A DNA stretch of 64,000 nucleotides from Haematobia irritans (GCF_050003625.1 NC_134399.1:147616473-147680472); one strand, 5' to 3'. Shown: positions 38,609 to 47,007, counted from the stretch's first letter. Numbers and translations: made by a program. Notes: generated from the sequence alone by a model not told the origin.

Positions 38609-39097
38609 ATGGTTAACGTATTGAATTTAAAAGTGCCTTTCATAGACGAAAGCCTACTCTATCGGGAAGATGAGCGATGTAAGACATTTCAAACTTGGGC
38701 GGGAAAGCTAAAAAATTGGAATGATATGGCAAAGAGTGGTCTTTTCTATACTGGTGAAAATGATAAGGTGAAATGCTATTTCTGTCATGTGGAAATACAA
38801 TCTTGGGAGACCGATGATGATGTTATTTCTGAACATATGCGATGGTCACCGATTTGTCCATTGTTGAGACGATGTGCTACGAATAATATTCCATTGTGTG
38901 AGGAAGAGTTGGATCACCTACTTCAACCAATAGGATATGATATTTGTGGATTGAATATGAAGCGAGCGGGAGCGAAAAGCAAACATAATATATTCGAAGC
39001 AAATTATGTTTACACCTTTTACAATATTTTTCATGTATTTCTAGTGTGTGGATTAACTTTACTGTTTCTAATCAAATCAAATAAAGCTATAGAATGA
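38609..39097 (+). CDS. BIR-domain (IAP-like) protein with C-terminal membrane anchor
   Basis: 162 residues with one baculoviral-IAP-repeat domain at about 20-90. Its zinc ligands fit the family exactly: C56, C59, H76, C83 (C-x2-C-x16-H-x6-C). Around them are the hallmark GLFYTGENDKVKCYFC and the SWETDDD acidic turn. BIR domains bind caspases or IAP antagonists and block apoptosis. There is no RING domain. Instead residues 134-156 form a hydrophobic segment, so the protein is probably tail-anchored in a membrane. A likely role is keeping the host cell alive during element activity; this is inferred. It has its own promoter-like sequence and a nearby AATAAA (about 39102). Capture from a host or virus is likely, as it is not a core Polinton gene. 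Confidence 0.92.
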   Translation: MVNVLNLKVPFIDESLLYREDERCKTFQTWAGKLKNWNDMAKSGLFYTGENDKVKCYFCHVEIQSWETDDDVISEHMRWSPICPLLRRCATNNIPLCEEELDHLLQPIGYDICGLNMKRAGAKSKHNIFEANYVYTFYNIFHVFLVCGLTLLFLIKSNKAIE

Positions 39098-39141
39098 TGA
39101 CAAGAATAAAAAAAAAAAGTTTTTTTTTTTTTTTTATTTAT

Positions 39142-39663
39142 TTATTTAGTTATTTTTTCATTAATAAAATTTTGTACATGACAGAAATTGGATTCTATAT
39201 AAACAAAAAGTTTGAAAACATTATTGAGAGAGCACTTAAATCTATTATCAGAATGAATTTCACATGATGTATAATAGTTATTCAGTTTTGAAAAGCTTGT
39301 TTTATACTCTAGATTTATGATTCTAACATTTAAATACTTCATTAGAAAATCTTTTTTGGCTTTCCCAAAGCAGAAGATATAATCATAGCAATTGAGCGGT
39401 GAGAGAATATCGCCAACATTGATGTAGTCTATGTCACCATCCATCCAATCCAGTCCATGTACAAATTTCCGACAGTAAATGTTTTTTCGACGTCCCATTC
39501 TGGTTAGCTCTCGGAAATCAAAAGGTCGTTTGAAAAGGAAGTAATTGGGTACAATCGAAGAACCGCCCATATATGATAACTCTTTTATATAAATACTGTT
39601 ATCGTTGCCGTGGCAGAACTGGAAATCCAACACCGCATAATTATTCCTTCTGAGAGTTGTCAT
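39142..39663 (-). CDS. Unknown Polinton protein, possibly nuclease-like fold
   Basis: 173 residues on the minus strand, starting at an ATG only 6 nt from the divergent start of the next gene. The segments AVLDFQFCHGNDNSIYIKEL and YDYIFCFGKAKKDFLMKYL recall a group of insect proteins with a possible RNase H/DEDD-exonuclease-like fold, but I cannot point to a complete catalytic set. Several histidines and cysteines are scattered through it. T-rich sequence with TTTATT (AATAAA on this strand) lies just downstream. Convergent with the BIR gene. Function unknown. Confidence 0.75.
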   Translation of the reverse strand: MTTLRRNNYAVLDFQFCHGNDNSIYIKELSYMGGSSIVPNYFLFKRPFDFRELTRMGRRKNIYCRKFVHGLDWMDGDIDYINVGDILSPLNCYDYIFCFGKAKKDFLMKYLNVRIINLEYKTSFSKLNNYYTSCEIHSDNRFKCSLNNVFKLFVYIESNFCHVQNFINEKITK

Positions 39664-39669
39664 TGTATT

Positions 39670-40431
39670 ATGGATTTACTAAATAGACTAAATGAATTAG
39701 CTTCTCAAAGCCCCTATATATATGGTTTTTATTTAGAAAAGCTAACAGTCTTGAAAATACTTCTAAAGAAAATGGAGAAAAACGTGGCCATAGAAGAAAT
39801 GTTCAAGAATCATGATGTCGTTTTTGATTTTGAATATTTTGTCAACACACGTCTCAAAGTGACATGTGGATTCTCCACCACTTTTTGTTTTGAACCATTA
39901 ATTTGGTTTCAAGACAAGAAAAAAAATTTTGTAGGATTTTCTCGTGCGATGTGGCTTCATCTGATGACCTACAAGGAGTACATACAGCTCAGACTGGATC
40001 AGTTTGAGTTTTTCGATTCCTTCAATCTGTTGAATGACGTACCCAACGAGCATATCAGATTTGATTTTCGTCAAAAGGGAGGACAATGTTTCCTGGTTTT
40101 TCGTCAAAACAATGGGAAAATCAAAATTGATGCAGAAACATGGCGTGCCGTTACTCGAGTTGGCATATTCTTTACGACATTTATTTGCTGGAATGCGATT
40201 TTACAAAAACAAATTTCATACTTTTATTCTAATTTTTACATACCCACTTGTGCTAGACTAAATAAAACTCACATTCAAATGAGAGAAATTGTGGGGGTTT
40301 ATGAAAAGGAGGTAGCAATTGATTTAACACGCCTTTGTTTTGAATTTGGTAAAAAAATGAAGAAAATTATTAAAAAAGATGTTGAAATTTATAATTCATA
40401 TGCAAATGTAGGCTATGAAACAATAAAATAA
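39670..40431 (+). CDS. Unknown Polinton protein with possible PC4-like repeats
   Basis: 253 residues from the first ATG. An upstream non-ATG extension would overlap the opposite gene and is not favoured. Two stretches share a pattern of basic strand plus turn plus aromatic helix: PLIWFQDKKKNFVGFSRAMW (about 75-95) and FRQNNGKIKIDAETW (about 143-157). This resembles the PC4/p15 single-stranded-DNA-binding fold (strand, then a helix starting with W). If so it may help replication or transcription. This is a weak structural guess. A run of AAATAAAATAAA at the stop supplies polyadenylation signals. Convergent with the protease gene. Confidence 0.75.
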   Translation: MDLLNRLNELASQSPYIYGFYLEKLTVLKILLKKMEKNVAIEEMFKNHDVVFDFEYFVNTRLKVTCGFSTTFCFEPLIWFQDKKKNFVGFSRAMWLHLMTYKEYIQLRLDQFEFFDSFNLLNDVPNEHIRFDFRQKGGQCFLVFRQNNGKIKIDAETWRAVTRVGIFFTTFICWNAILQKQISYFYSNFYIPTCARLNKTHIQMREIVGVYEKEVAIDLTRLCFEFGKKMKKIIKKDVEIYNSYANVGYETIK

Positions 40432-40467
40432 AATAAAATAAAAAAAATGATTTGTATGTTTTTCTTT

Positions 40468-40818
40468 TTATTGAAATTTACTAAGGAATAAAAGACATAA
40501 GTGACCACAATTAAAAGAATTAAATTTCTGTACTCGTGTGTAATTGTAATTTATTCTATTCCCTAAATAATTTAAAATTTCTAAGGGTGGCTGCAAATTG
40601 CCGAAACTATCAAAGTATTCAATTAGATCTTTCTGTTTGTGATATGCTACCCAATGGGTGCCACTCCCCATGTAACTATCGAGGTTTACAATACCACACT
40701 CAAATGTATGCGGCTTTTTCGGTAGTTTATCTCGCATATAGACGCCTCTAAAGTGTCGAATGTGTTTTGTGGCAAACGTCTTCAAATCATTATCTGTTAG
40801 CGCTCTTTCGGGTAGCAT
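40468..40818 (-). CDS. Adenain-like cysteine protease (Polinton PRO)
   Basis: 116 residues of the adenovirus-protease (Ulp1-like) family that matures capsid proteins. The catalytic set is complete and in the right order: H55 in GTHWVAYH, D70 in EYFDSFG, Q97 in RVQKFNS, and C104 in NSFNCGHLCL. The C-terminal block NSFNCGHLCLLFL matches adenain closely. It is shorter than adenovirus protease (about 204 residues), and short forms are known in Polintons. Its ATG lies 5 nt after the stop of the PLA2 gene, so the two are probably read from one leftward transcript. Confidence 0.93.
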   Translation of the reverse strand: MLPERALTDNDLKTFATKHIRHFRGVYMRDKLPKKPHTFECGIVNLDSYMGSGTHWVAYHKQKDLIEYFDSFGNLQPPLEILNYLGNRINYNYTRVQKFNSFNCGHLCLLFLSKFQ

Positions 40819-40823
40819 TTTTA

Positions 40824-41660
40824 TCAGTTTTTTATTTTCTGTTGATTGTTATTTTTGTTCTCTTTCTCATTTATTACAATACCCATACCCTTCTTGAAGG
40901 GCTTCAGGTAAAGACCTTTTCCCATCGCCACACTTTCCATCGCTCTGTTATGGCGTGCATTCTCCTCCAGCTGTTGCTTGGCATTTTTAGCAGAGTTAAC
41001 AGCTTTGGCTATGGAAGCACCACCTGATGCTAACGCACCTACCGCACTGAGTGCTGTTAAAATGGGTATTAAAGGAAGAAAACCACCAATTTTTGGGACT
41101 CTTATAACTCGCGGGATAACAATTTGTGCCTTTTTCCCCTTGAAAGATTTAGCAATAACGTTTCTAGCCACCTTTATAGCAGCTTTGATATCAGAAGGTT
41201 TTTGTCTTTTCAAAACAGCATTTGCTTTTCTAACTGCACCAGTGAATATATTTTTCCCACAATTGGGTTTCTTGCTTTTCTTTTTCAATCCCATACCAAA
41301 TTTTGTCTTTGCTTTCATCGCATTCGCAACTAAATAAGCATTTATTTTTTCACCCCAACTGCTGTCTTTTGCTAACACACGTTGCCAGGCTCTCTCTGAT
41401 AATTCTCTATCCGCTTTATGTCTATGTTCCAGATCTTGGCTTTCAGAATATGCAATATCATGAACTTTGCAAGCAGAATCTAATCCATTTATTCCCTTAT
41501 CTCCCCGCTCCAAGCGTTTTTGTAGCTTAGTTCCCGGTCCGCAATATTGATAACCAGGCAAGTGCACTTCGAATGGGAGTGCGTTAATTAAATTATTAAC
41601 AAGTCCTCTTCCTTTGATTGTTTTTGTACGATTAATTTTATTTTTCGCATAAACAAACAT
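40824..41660 (-). CDS. PLA2-domain minor-capsid-like protein
   Basis: 278 residues. The N-terminal part is a parvovirus-type phospholipase A2 domain: calcium-binding loop YCGPGT (39-44), catalytic dyad in CKVHDIAY (H67, D68) and a later aspartate (D84). Such domains open endosomal membranes during virion entry in parvoviruses. A long basic linker (about 115-190) and a hydrophobic segment (about 190-217) follow, then a Gln/Asn/Lys-rich tail with GKGLYLKPFKKGMGI, a motif typical of Polinton and adenovirus-like minor capsid or core proteins. It is a probable substrate of the neighbouring protease. Divergent from the ATPase gene across 109 bp. Confidence 0.9.
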   Translation of the reverse strand: MFVYAKNKINRTKTIKGRGLVNNLINALPFEVHLPGYQYCGPGTKLQKRLERGDKGINGLDSACKVHDIAYSESQDLEHRHKADRELSERAWQRVLAKDSSWGEKINAYLVANAMKAKTKFGMGLKKKSKKPNCGKNIFTGAVRKANAVLKRQKPSDIKAAIKVARNVIAKSFKGKKAQIVIPRVIRVPKIGGFLPLIPILTALSAVGALASGGASIAKAVNSAKNAKQQLEENARHNRAMESVAMGKGLYLKPFKKGMGIVINEKENKNNNQQKIKN

Positions 41661-41769
41661 TTTATATACTATTTTTTTTTCTTTATTTTGTTTTCATTTC
41701 ACTCTAAAATATAAAAAAAAGGAAAACATATATGGCGGTGATTATTTTTTTTAATTTACAGTCTTCAAA
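41661..41769. promoter_or_regulatory. Compact divergent promoter region
   Basis: 109 bp between the oppositely oriented PLA2 and ATPase start codons. The plus strand has AAAATATAAAAAAAAGG (about 41704-41720), at a TATA-like distance from the ATPase leader. On the other strand AT-rich sequence near 41663-41668 (TTATATAC) could serve the leftward unit. Capsid-entry and packaging genes would be co-regulated from here. Confidence 0.5.
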
Positions 41770-42456
41770 ATGCGCTTAGTAAAGCAGGATAAGAATATTA
41801 AAGTACAAAACTATGATTTTCTACATAAAAGTCCTATTAAAACTAGACATAGTACTTTGTTACCGAATTCAATTCGAGCTCTAATTGTGGGTCCTTCAAA
41901 TTGCGGAAAAACGAATACCATGATTAGTTTAATAGAGAGTCCCAACGGACTAAAATTTGAGAACATATATCTGTATTCGAAATCGCTATACCAACCAAAA
42001 TATGAATATTTGAAAACTCTCTTAAAGCCTATAAAGGGAATGGAGCTGTACACTTTTTCCGACAATAGTGATGTGATATCACCAGATGCGGCTAAGCCAA
42101 ACTCATTAATGATTTTCGATGATGTGGCTTGTGAAAAGCAAAATAATATTCGTGCTTATTTTTGTATGGGAAGACATAAGAATATAGATTGTTTTTATTT
42201 GTGTCAGACATACACGCGAATTCCAAAACATTTAGTTCGAGATAATGCGAATTTTATTATTATTTTTAAACAAGATGAGATGAATTTAAAACATGTTTAC
42301 GATGATAATGTTGTGAGTGACATGTCATATGAAAAATTTAAAGAATTATGTCGTGAATGTTGGAAAGAAAAGTATCAATTTTTAACAATAAGTAAGGATG
42401 ACGAAATTAACGAAGGACGATATAGAAAAGGATTCGATACCTATATACATGTTTAG
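41770..42456 (+). CDS. A32-like genome-packaging ATPase (FtsK/HerA family)
   Basis: 228 residues. Walker A is GPSNCGKT (41-48); Walker B is SLMIFDDV (112-119), followed by the conserved CQTYTRIPKHLVRDNAN segment (145-161), all typical of the Polinton, adintovirus and virophage packaging ATPase that pumps DNA into the capsid. Length is normal for the family. The ATG is close to the divergent promoter. The stop is followed after 2 nt by the next gene's ATG (TAGTAATG). Confidence 0.95.
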   Translation: MRLVKQDKNIKVQNYDFLHKSPIKTRHSTLLPNSIRALIVGPSNCGKTNTMISLIESPNGLKFENIYLYSKSLYQPKYEYLKTLLKPIKGMELYTFSDNSDVISPDAAKPNSLMIFDDVACEKQNNIRAYFCMGRHKNIDCFYLCQTYTRIPKHLVRDNANFIIIFKQDEMNLKHVYDDNVVSDMSYEKFKELCRECWKEKYQFLTISKDDEINEGRYRKGFDTYIHV

Positions 42457-42458
42457 TA

Positions 42459-43364
42459 ATGAAAAACATTTCATTTAAAGCAGACGCAATAATGGATGAA
42501 AATACTTTAAAACAAGTCGTAAAGACAAGAAAAATTCTTAGAAGAAAATTTGATGCTTTAAAGCATGGTGAAATCGAGCTAAATACACAGCTTGAAAGTA
42601 CTTTTAAACCATTGACAGTACCACTGAAAAAAATTCTTAAAATGTCATATGAAAAACAACCTATTCATTTTGAGGGACAAGCGCCGAAAAAGGAAATTAA
42701 AATAGAGGAAAATAACAAGCTATCGACATCCATGAAAAATGAAAAAGTTGAAAACGATGATGATTATGATGATGGTGGTGGTGGTAATAATGATGATGAT
42801 GATGACCATTTCTATTCACAATCGGAAGATGAAGACGTTTTGTATGACCTGAACACCTTACAAACCAGAAAAAAACTGGACACATGTTTCGGTCCGCATA
42901 AAGATAGTGATGGTGTTTGGAAGTTTGGAAATAGCGATCTTCATTTGACTGATGATAAAATTATTATAGGAAATCAAAGATGGGGTCGCACCCCAGGTCT
43001 ATTTGAACTTCTTTTTTATAAAAATCCACAAAACTATGATAAGTCTGAATTGGAAATCTATAAGAAAATATTGTTAAATACGAATGCCCATAAAAGAGAT
43101 TACAAGCCTGAGGGAAAAATTAAAGCAAGCAAGGGTACAAAATACATAAATATTATAAGGAAACTATTTCAAAGTACTCACGTGGGTGAAGGATTAATGA
43201 AAGTAAACATGCAAAAACCCAACTATATATATTGGGATGATCCCAATGAATTAGTTGAACGTCTCAAGCTGTTGATTGCATCGCAAAATGCAGGTCATAC
43301 TAATCATAGTAATGAAATAGTATCAATTATAGAGGAGCTAAGAGAGGCTAATATAATTTATTAA
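42459..43364 (+). CDS. Conserved Polinton protein of unknown function, acidic linker
   Basis: 301 residues. A Lys-rich N-terminal region is followed by an Asp/Gly/Asn-rich acidic stretch (about 98-126). A conserved block follows (about 127-218) with CFGPHKDSDGVWKFGNSD, WGRTPGLFELLFYKNP and LLNTNAHKRDY. This block recurs, by recall, in many insect Polinton-derived proteins (a DUF of the 8207 type). No enzymatic motif. Its place between the packaging ATPase and capsid genes suggests a structural or packaging role. The start overlaps the ATPase end in the sense of a 2-nt gap. Confidence 0.85.
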   Translation: MKNISFKADAIMDENTLKQVVKTRKILRRKFDALKHGEIELNTQLESTFKPLTVPLKKILKMSYEKQPIHFEGQAPKKEIKIEENNKLSTSMKNEKVENDDDYDDGGGGNNDDDDDHFYSQSEDEDVLYDLNTLQTRKKLDTCFGPHKDSDGVWKFGNSDLHLTDDKIIIGNQRWGRTPGLFELLFYKNPQNYDKSELEIYKKILLNTNAHKRDYKPEGKIKASKGTKYINIIRKLFQSTHVGEGLMKVNMQKPNYIYWDDPNELVERLKLLIASQNAGHTNHSNEIVSIIEELREANIIY

Positions 43365-43391
43365 CCTTTGTTTTGGCATATTATTATCAAG

Positions 43392-43733
43392 ATGAGCGTC
43401 GACAAGTTCGGACACTTCTCCAACTCGGAAATCCTAAGAAGAAATGCTCAAAAAATTTTGGGAATTACTTTTGACCGGCATTATAACCTCGATATACAAA
43501 CTAAAAAAATTAAAAACTTGGGTGCGCCGACAGAAGATCGAGACGCAGTCAACAAAGCTTATTTACAAGCACAAATCACACGCTCACAAGAAATATTCAA
43601 AAAAGAGTTAAGCGTGGAATTTTACAAAACGCAGGAACAGATTTCGGAATTAAAGACCTCACTAGCAAACATTTTTGAGGCTATAAGTAAATTGTATCCC
43701 TCGCCAACATTCATATACAACAAACAGGATTGA
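43392..43733 (+). CDS. Small coiled-coil protein with fibre-like motif
   Basis: 113 residues from the ATG at 43392; an in-frame non-ATG extension upstream is ignored. The stretch KNLGAPTEDRDAVNKAYL (about 41-58) is the kind of motif seen at the start of phage and virus fibre or tail-fibre repeats. It is followed by a predicted coiled coil (about 60-100). A trimeric fibre or spike attached to the penton is a reasonable guess but unproven. Its stop (TGA) is 2 nt before the integrase ATG. Confidence 0.8.
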   Translation: MSVDKFGHFSNSEILRRNAQKILGITFDRHYNLDIQTKKIKNLGAPTEDRDAVNKAYLQAQITRSQEIFKKELSVEFYKTQEQISELKTSLANIFEAISKLYPSPTFIYNKQD

Positions 43734-43735
43734 TC

Positions 43736-44653
43736 ATGGAGAGAAGGGGAATCGTAAATGAAATTCATGCTCAAGCGCGAAAAAACTTTCCTCGCCGTAG
43801 AGTCATAATGAAAGGGATTGATGATTTGTGGCAGGCGGATTTAGTTGAAATGGGAAATTACGCCAGAATAAATAGTGGTTATAAATATCTATTGACAGTT
43901 ATCGATACATTCTCCAAATATGCCTGGGCTGAAGCAACGAAAACTAAAAATGCGAATGACGTCACTGCAGCGTTTTATAAAATATTGAAAGAAGGAAGGG
44001 CACCAAAGAACCTACAAACAGATGATGGTAAAGAGTTTTTCAATAAAGATTTTGCAAAGCTAATGGAAAAATATCACATTAACCACTACTCCACATATAG
44101 TGTAATGAAGGCATCGATTGTTGAACGCTTCAATCGCACATTAAAAAGTAAAATGTTCCGTGACTTTTCGTTCAATGGAAACTATAAGTGGATTGATATC
44201 TATAAAAAGTTAATATATTCATACAATAGAACGAGACATCGTACAATAAAAATGCCGCCATACAAAGTAAATTCAAAAAACGAACAAGAGTTACTCGATA
44301 CCGTATATAGCAATCTAAAAATATTCAAGACACACAAGTACAAGGTGGGTGATTTTGTTCGAATCAGCAAATATAAAAATATATTTGAAAAGGGGTATAC
44401 CCCTAATTTCAGTACAGAAATATTCCGTATTAAATTAATCAAAGTCACAAACCCAGTAACATATATATTGGAAGATTATCAGGGGCACCCCATTAAGGGA
44501 TGTTTTTATGAGGAGGAATTGAGAAGAACTAAGTATCCCAATTCTTACCTAGTTGAAAAAGTTTTAAAAACTAGAGGAGATCGTGTTTATGTCAAATGGC
44601 TGGGTTTCTCAAATCAACATAACTCTTGGATAAATAAAAGCGATTTAATATAG
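43736..44653 (+). CDS. Polinton integrase (retroviral-type, with chromodomain)
   Basis: 305 residues from the ATG at 43736. It integrates the linear element and makes the 6-bp duplications. Catalytic core: D35 in WQADLVEM, D96 in QTDDGKEF, E130 in SIVERFNR (33 residues between the last two). The short N-terminus with RKNFPRRRV is normal for Polinton integrases and lacks a full HHCC zinc finger. A C-terminal chromodomain (about 270-305; YLVEKVLKTR, VYVKWLGF, NSWI) may direct insertion to modified chromatin. Intact, with no stops or shifts. Confidence 0.96.
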   Translation: MERRGIVNEIHAQARKNFPRRRVIMKGIDDLWQADLVEMGNYARINSGYKYLLTVIDTFSKYAWAEATKTKNANDVTAAFYKILKEGRAPKNLQTDDGKEFFNKDFAKLMEKYHINHYSTYSVMKASIVERFNRTLKSKMFRDFSFNGNYKWIDIYKKLIYSYNRTRHRTIKMPPYKVNSKNEQELLDTVYSNLKIFKTHKYKVGDFVRISKYKNIFEKGYTPNFSTEIFRIKLIKVTNPVTYILEDYQGHPIKGCFYEEELRRTKYPNSYLVEKVLKTRGDRVYVKWLGFSNQHNSWINKSDLI

Positions 44654-44686
44654 TAGAAACACATCATTCAAAGCATAGTACTCATT

Positions 44687-45376
44687 ATGTCAATAACGCT
44701 AGCCCTAACGGGGAAATCTTCCATTCTAACCGCGGAATATTTCCCTTCATTGCAGCTCTCTGGAGATTATGAATGTGCATTAATTGATTTCCATTCATAC
44801 AACTCTATACCCAACGTCGATAATGATAACAATCTATTTCATATCGGTGAGAAAGTAATCGAAATTCCCATAGGATCATATGAATTGGAAGACATTGTCG
44901 ATTATATAAAAATGGCCTATGGAAGAAACAATGGGTCAAAAAGTATTGAAATTGTTGCTAACAACAATACATTGCAAATTGAAATATTTTCTTCACATGA
45001 TATAATCGACTTTAATCATGAACATTCTATCGGAGGATTATTGGGTTTCAAAAGAGGGACTCTCTCACCCAACATAACACATAAGTCATCCCTTCCCGTG
45101 AACATTATGAGAGTGAATGCAATTCAAATTCAATGTAATATTACATCCGGTGCCTTCATGAATAATTTACCGGTGCATACTATTCATGAATTTGCAATAA
45201 ATGTTTCCCCTGGATATAAAATAGATGAAATACCAAGAAATTTAGTTTATTTACCTGTTAACGTCAAAGAAATCAGTTCACTTAAAGTGTGGATTGTAGA
45301 TCAAGAAGAAAGAATAATAAATTTTCGCGGAGAGGAAATTACTTTACGCATTCATCTAAGGCCAGCTGACCGATGA
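44687..45376 (+). CDS. Penton/minor capsid protein, single jelly-roll
   Basis: 229 residues matching the Polinton minor capsid (penton-vertex) family as I know it: N-terminal HIGEKVIEIPIGSYELEDIV, mid-region SIGGLLGFKRG, and C-terminal HTIHEFAINVSPGYKIDEIP, then INFRGEEITLRIHL. Each is a conserved block of this all-beta protein, which would occupy the fivefold vertices. The 33-nt gap from the integrase gene and 132-nt gap to the major capsid gene place it in the same rightward block. Confidence 0.93.
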   Translation: MSITLALTGKSSILTAEYFPSLQLSGDYECALIDFHSYNSIPNVDNDNNLFHIGEKVIEIPIGSYELEDIVDYIKMAYGRNNGSKSIEIVANNNTLQIEIFSSHDIIDFNHEHSIGGLLGFKRGTLSPNITHKSSLPVNIMRVNAIQIQCNITSGAFMNNLPVHTIHEFAINVSPGYKIDEIPRNLVYLPVNVKEISSLKVWIVDQEERIINFRGEEITLRIHLRPADR

Positions 45377-45508
45377 TTATTTATAATAAAAACATAAGGG
45401 GAAAGTCAAAGGCAAACACTCAAGTGCAAACCGCCAACCGCAGACTACTGCCTTTAACTAAGCAAAATATAAAATTTTTAAAATCTCTCAACCTTCGTTT
45501 AAAACAAA

Positions 45509-46678
45509 ATGTCTGAAATTCTTAATGTATCCGAAAAGCCTTTTTCAGATGAAAATATTACTAAAAAAGACTACCATAGTTATGTCCCATATATTCGTTC
45601 ATTTAAAAACAATGATGAAATAAGAATAACCATACAAAATCAAGATTTGTATGTATTACCGGCTGAAAGTTATATTTACATAGAGGGTACCATAACAGTG
45701 GCCAGTGGAGAAAGAGCAATCAATGCTCGTTTGAAAAACAATTGTGTAGCGCACATGTTTGATGAAATCCGATATGAGCTTAATGGTGTTGAAATTGATC
45801 GATCGAGATATCTTGGAATATCAAGTACAATAAAAAATTTCGCATCTCTAACAAGTTTTGAGAGTAATATGCTTCTAAACGCAGGATGGAGTTCTTTAGA
45901 GGATATATCCGTAAACACATTCAACTTTTATGTTCCATTGAAGATGTTACTCGGTTTTGCTGAAGACTTCCATAAAATTATCTTGCATAGCAAACATGAT
46001 CTTATACTTCTGCGAAGTTCTAGTGATAGCCAAGCATGCTATTCATCGGATCCCAAAGAAAATCTAAATTTAACCATCACCAACGTGATGTGGAGGATTC
46101 CCCATGTTCACCTCTCTGACATAATGAAAGTAAAAGTTATGAAAACAGTGCGCGATGGTACGTCGTTACCAATTGCATTTCGAAGTTGGGATTGCCATTT
46201 TAACCCCACATTCTTTGGTTCGATGAACTGCAATTGGAATGTCAAGTTGTCGTTGAACAGGGAGAGACCACGCTTCATTTTGTTTGCATTTGTACGAGAA
46301 GGAAAGTTTGCTCATTGTAATTTAACCAATATAAAAGTTCATTTGAACTCTGAGACCTATCCATATGATGATTTAAATTTAAAATTTGATGAGAATCGAT
46401 ATGCCATACTCTACGAAATGTATACGAAATTTCAAGAAAACTATTATCAAAGGGAGTCATATCCAATTTTAAGTCTTAAAAAGTTCAAAGAATCACCAAT
46501 AATAGTCATTGATGTTAGCCATCAAAATGAAATGATAAAGCATGGACCAATAGATGTCAAACTCGAGATTGAAACGAGTAAATTAATCCCTCAAAATACT
46601 CATGCCTACTGTCTTATATTACATGATCGATTGATGGAATACACACCTTTGACTGCAGTTGTCCGAAAAATTATTTAA
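45509..46678 (+). CDS. Major capsid protein, double jelly-roll
   Basis: 389 residues of the Polinton/adintovirus major capsid family, which forms trimeric hexons of an icosahedral shell. Diagnostic blocks: KPFSDENITKKDYHSYVPY at the N-terminus, IRITIQNQDLYVLPAESYIY, MFDEIRYELNGVEIDRSR (first barrel), NVMWRIPHVHLSD, and a C-terminal barrel ending AYCLILHDRLMEYTP. Frame intact throughout. A 132-nt leader region rich in A precedes it. AATAAA-rich sequence follows within about 130 nt. Confidence 0.95.
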   Translation: MSEILNVSEKPFSDENITKKDYHSYVPYIRSFKNNDEIRITIQNQDLYVLPAESYIYIEGTITVASGERAINARLKNNCVAHMFDEIRYELNGVEIDRSRYLGISSTIKNFASLTSFESNMLLNAGWSSLEDISVNTFNFYVPLKMLLGFAEDFHKIILHSKHDLILLRSSSDSQACYSSDPKENLNLTITNVMWRIPHVHLSDIMKVKVMKTVRDGTSLPIAFRSWDCHFNPTFFGSMNCNWNVKLSLNRERPRFILFAFVREGKFAHCNLTNIKVHLNSETYPYDDLNLKFDENRYAILYEMYTKFQENYYQRESYPILSLKKFKESPIIVIDVSHQNEMIKHGPIDVKLEIETSKLIPQNTHAYCLILHDRLMEYTPLTAVVRKII

Positions 46679-46909
46679 GAATAGAATTATTTTTGATTTA
46701 TTATTATTATTATTTATTATTTTTTTTTTTGCATAGTTACATGAATATATAAATAAATAGTCTTTATTTACATGAGATTTGCTTAGTTAATAAGTTAAAA
46801 TTACATAAATAAATAAATAAAAATAAATAAATAAATAATGTTGTTTTTTTTTCTTTTACATTACAATGACTTAATGAATATACTTAATAATATCAGTACT
46901 ATACTTATT
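46679..46909. other. AT-rich intergenic region with AATAAA repeats
   Basis: Contains many AATAAATAAATA runs and poly-T tracts between the convergent capsid and zinc-finger genes, so it can supply polyadenylation signals in both directions. No gene. Confidence 0.6.
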
Positions 46910-47007
46910 CTATTCGACAAAATCCAAATTCAAGTCGTCTAAATCATTTATTGATGCCAAGTCAAGATTTTGAATATCATTCAAACTAACATCAAACACC
47001 ATTGGAT

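Noticed and set aside
39610..39669. N-terminal extension of the 39670 gene
   Set aside because: It would start at GTG and overlap the coding start of the opposite gene; the first ATG is at 39670.
40978..41530. Plus-strand frames opposite the PLA2 gene
   Set aside because: Shadows of the PLA2 gene, whose catalytic motifs fix the minus strand as coding.
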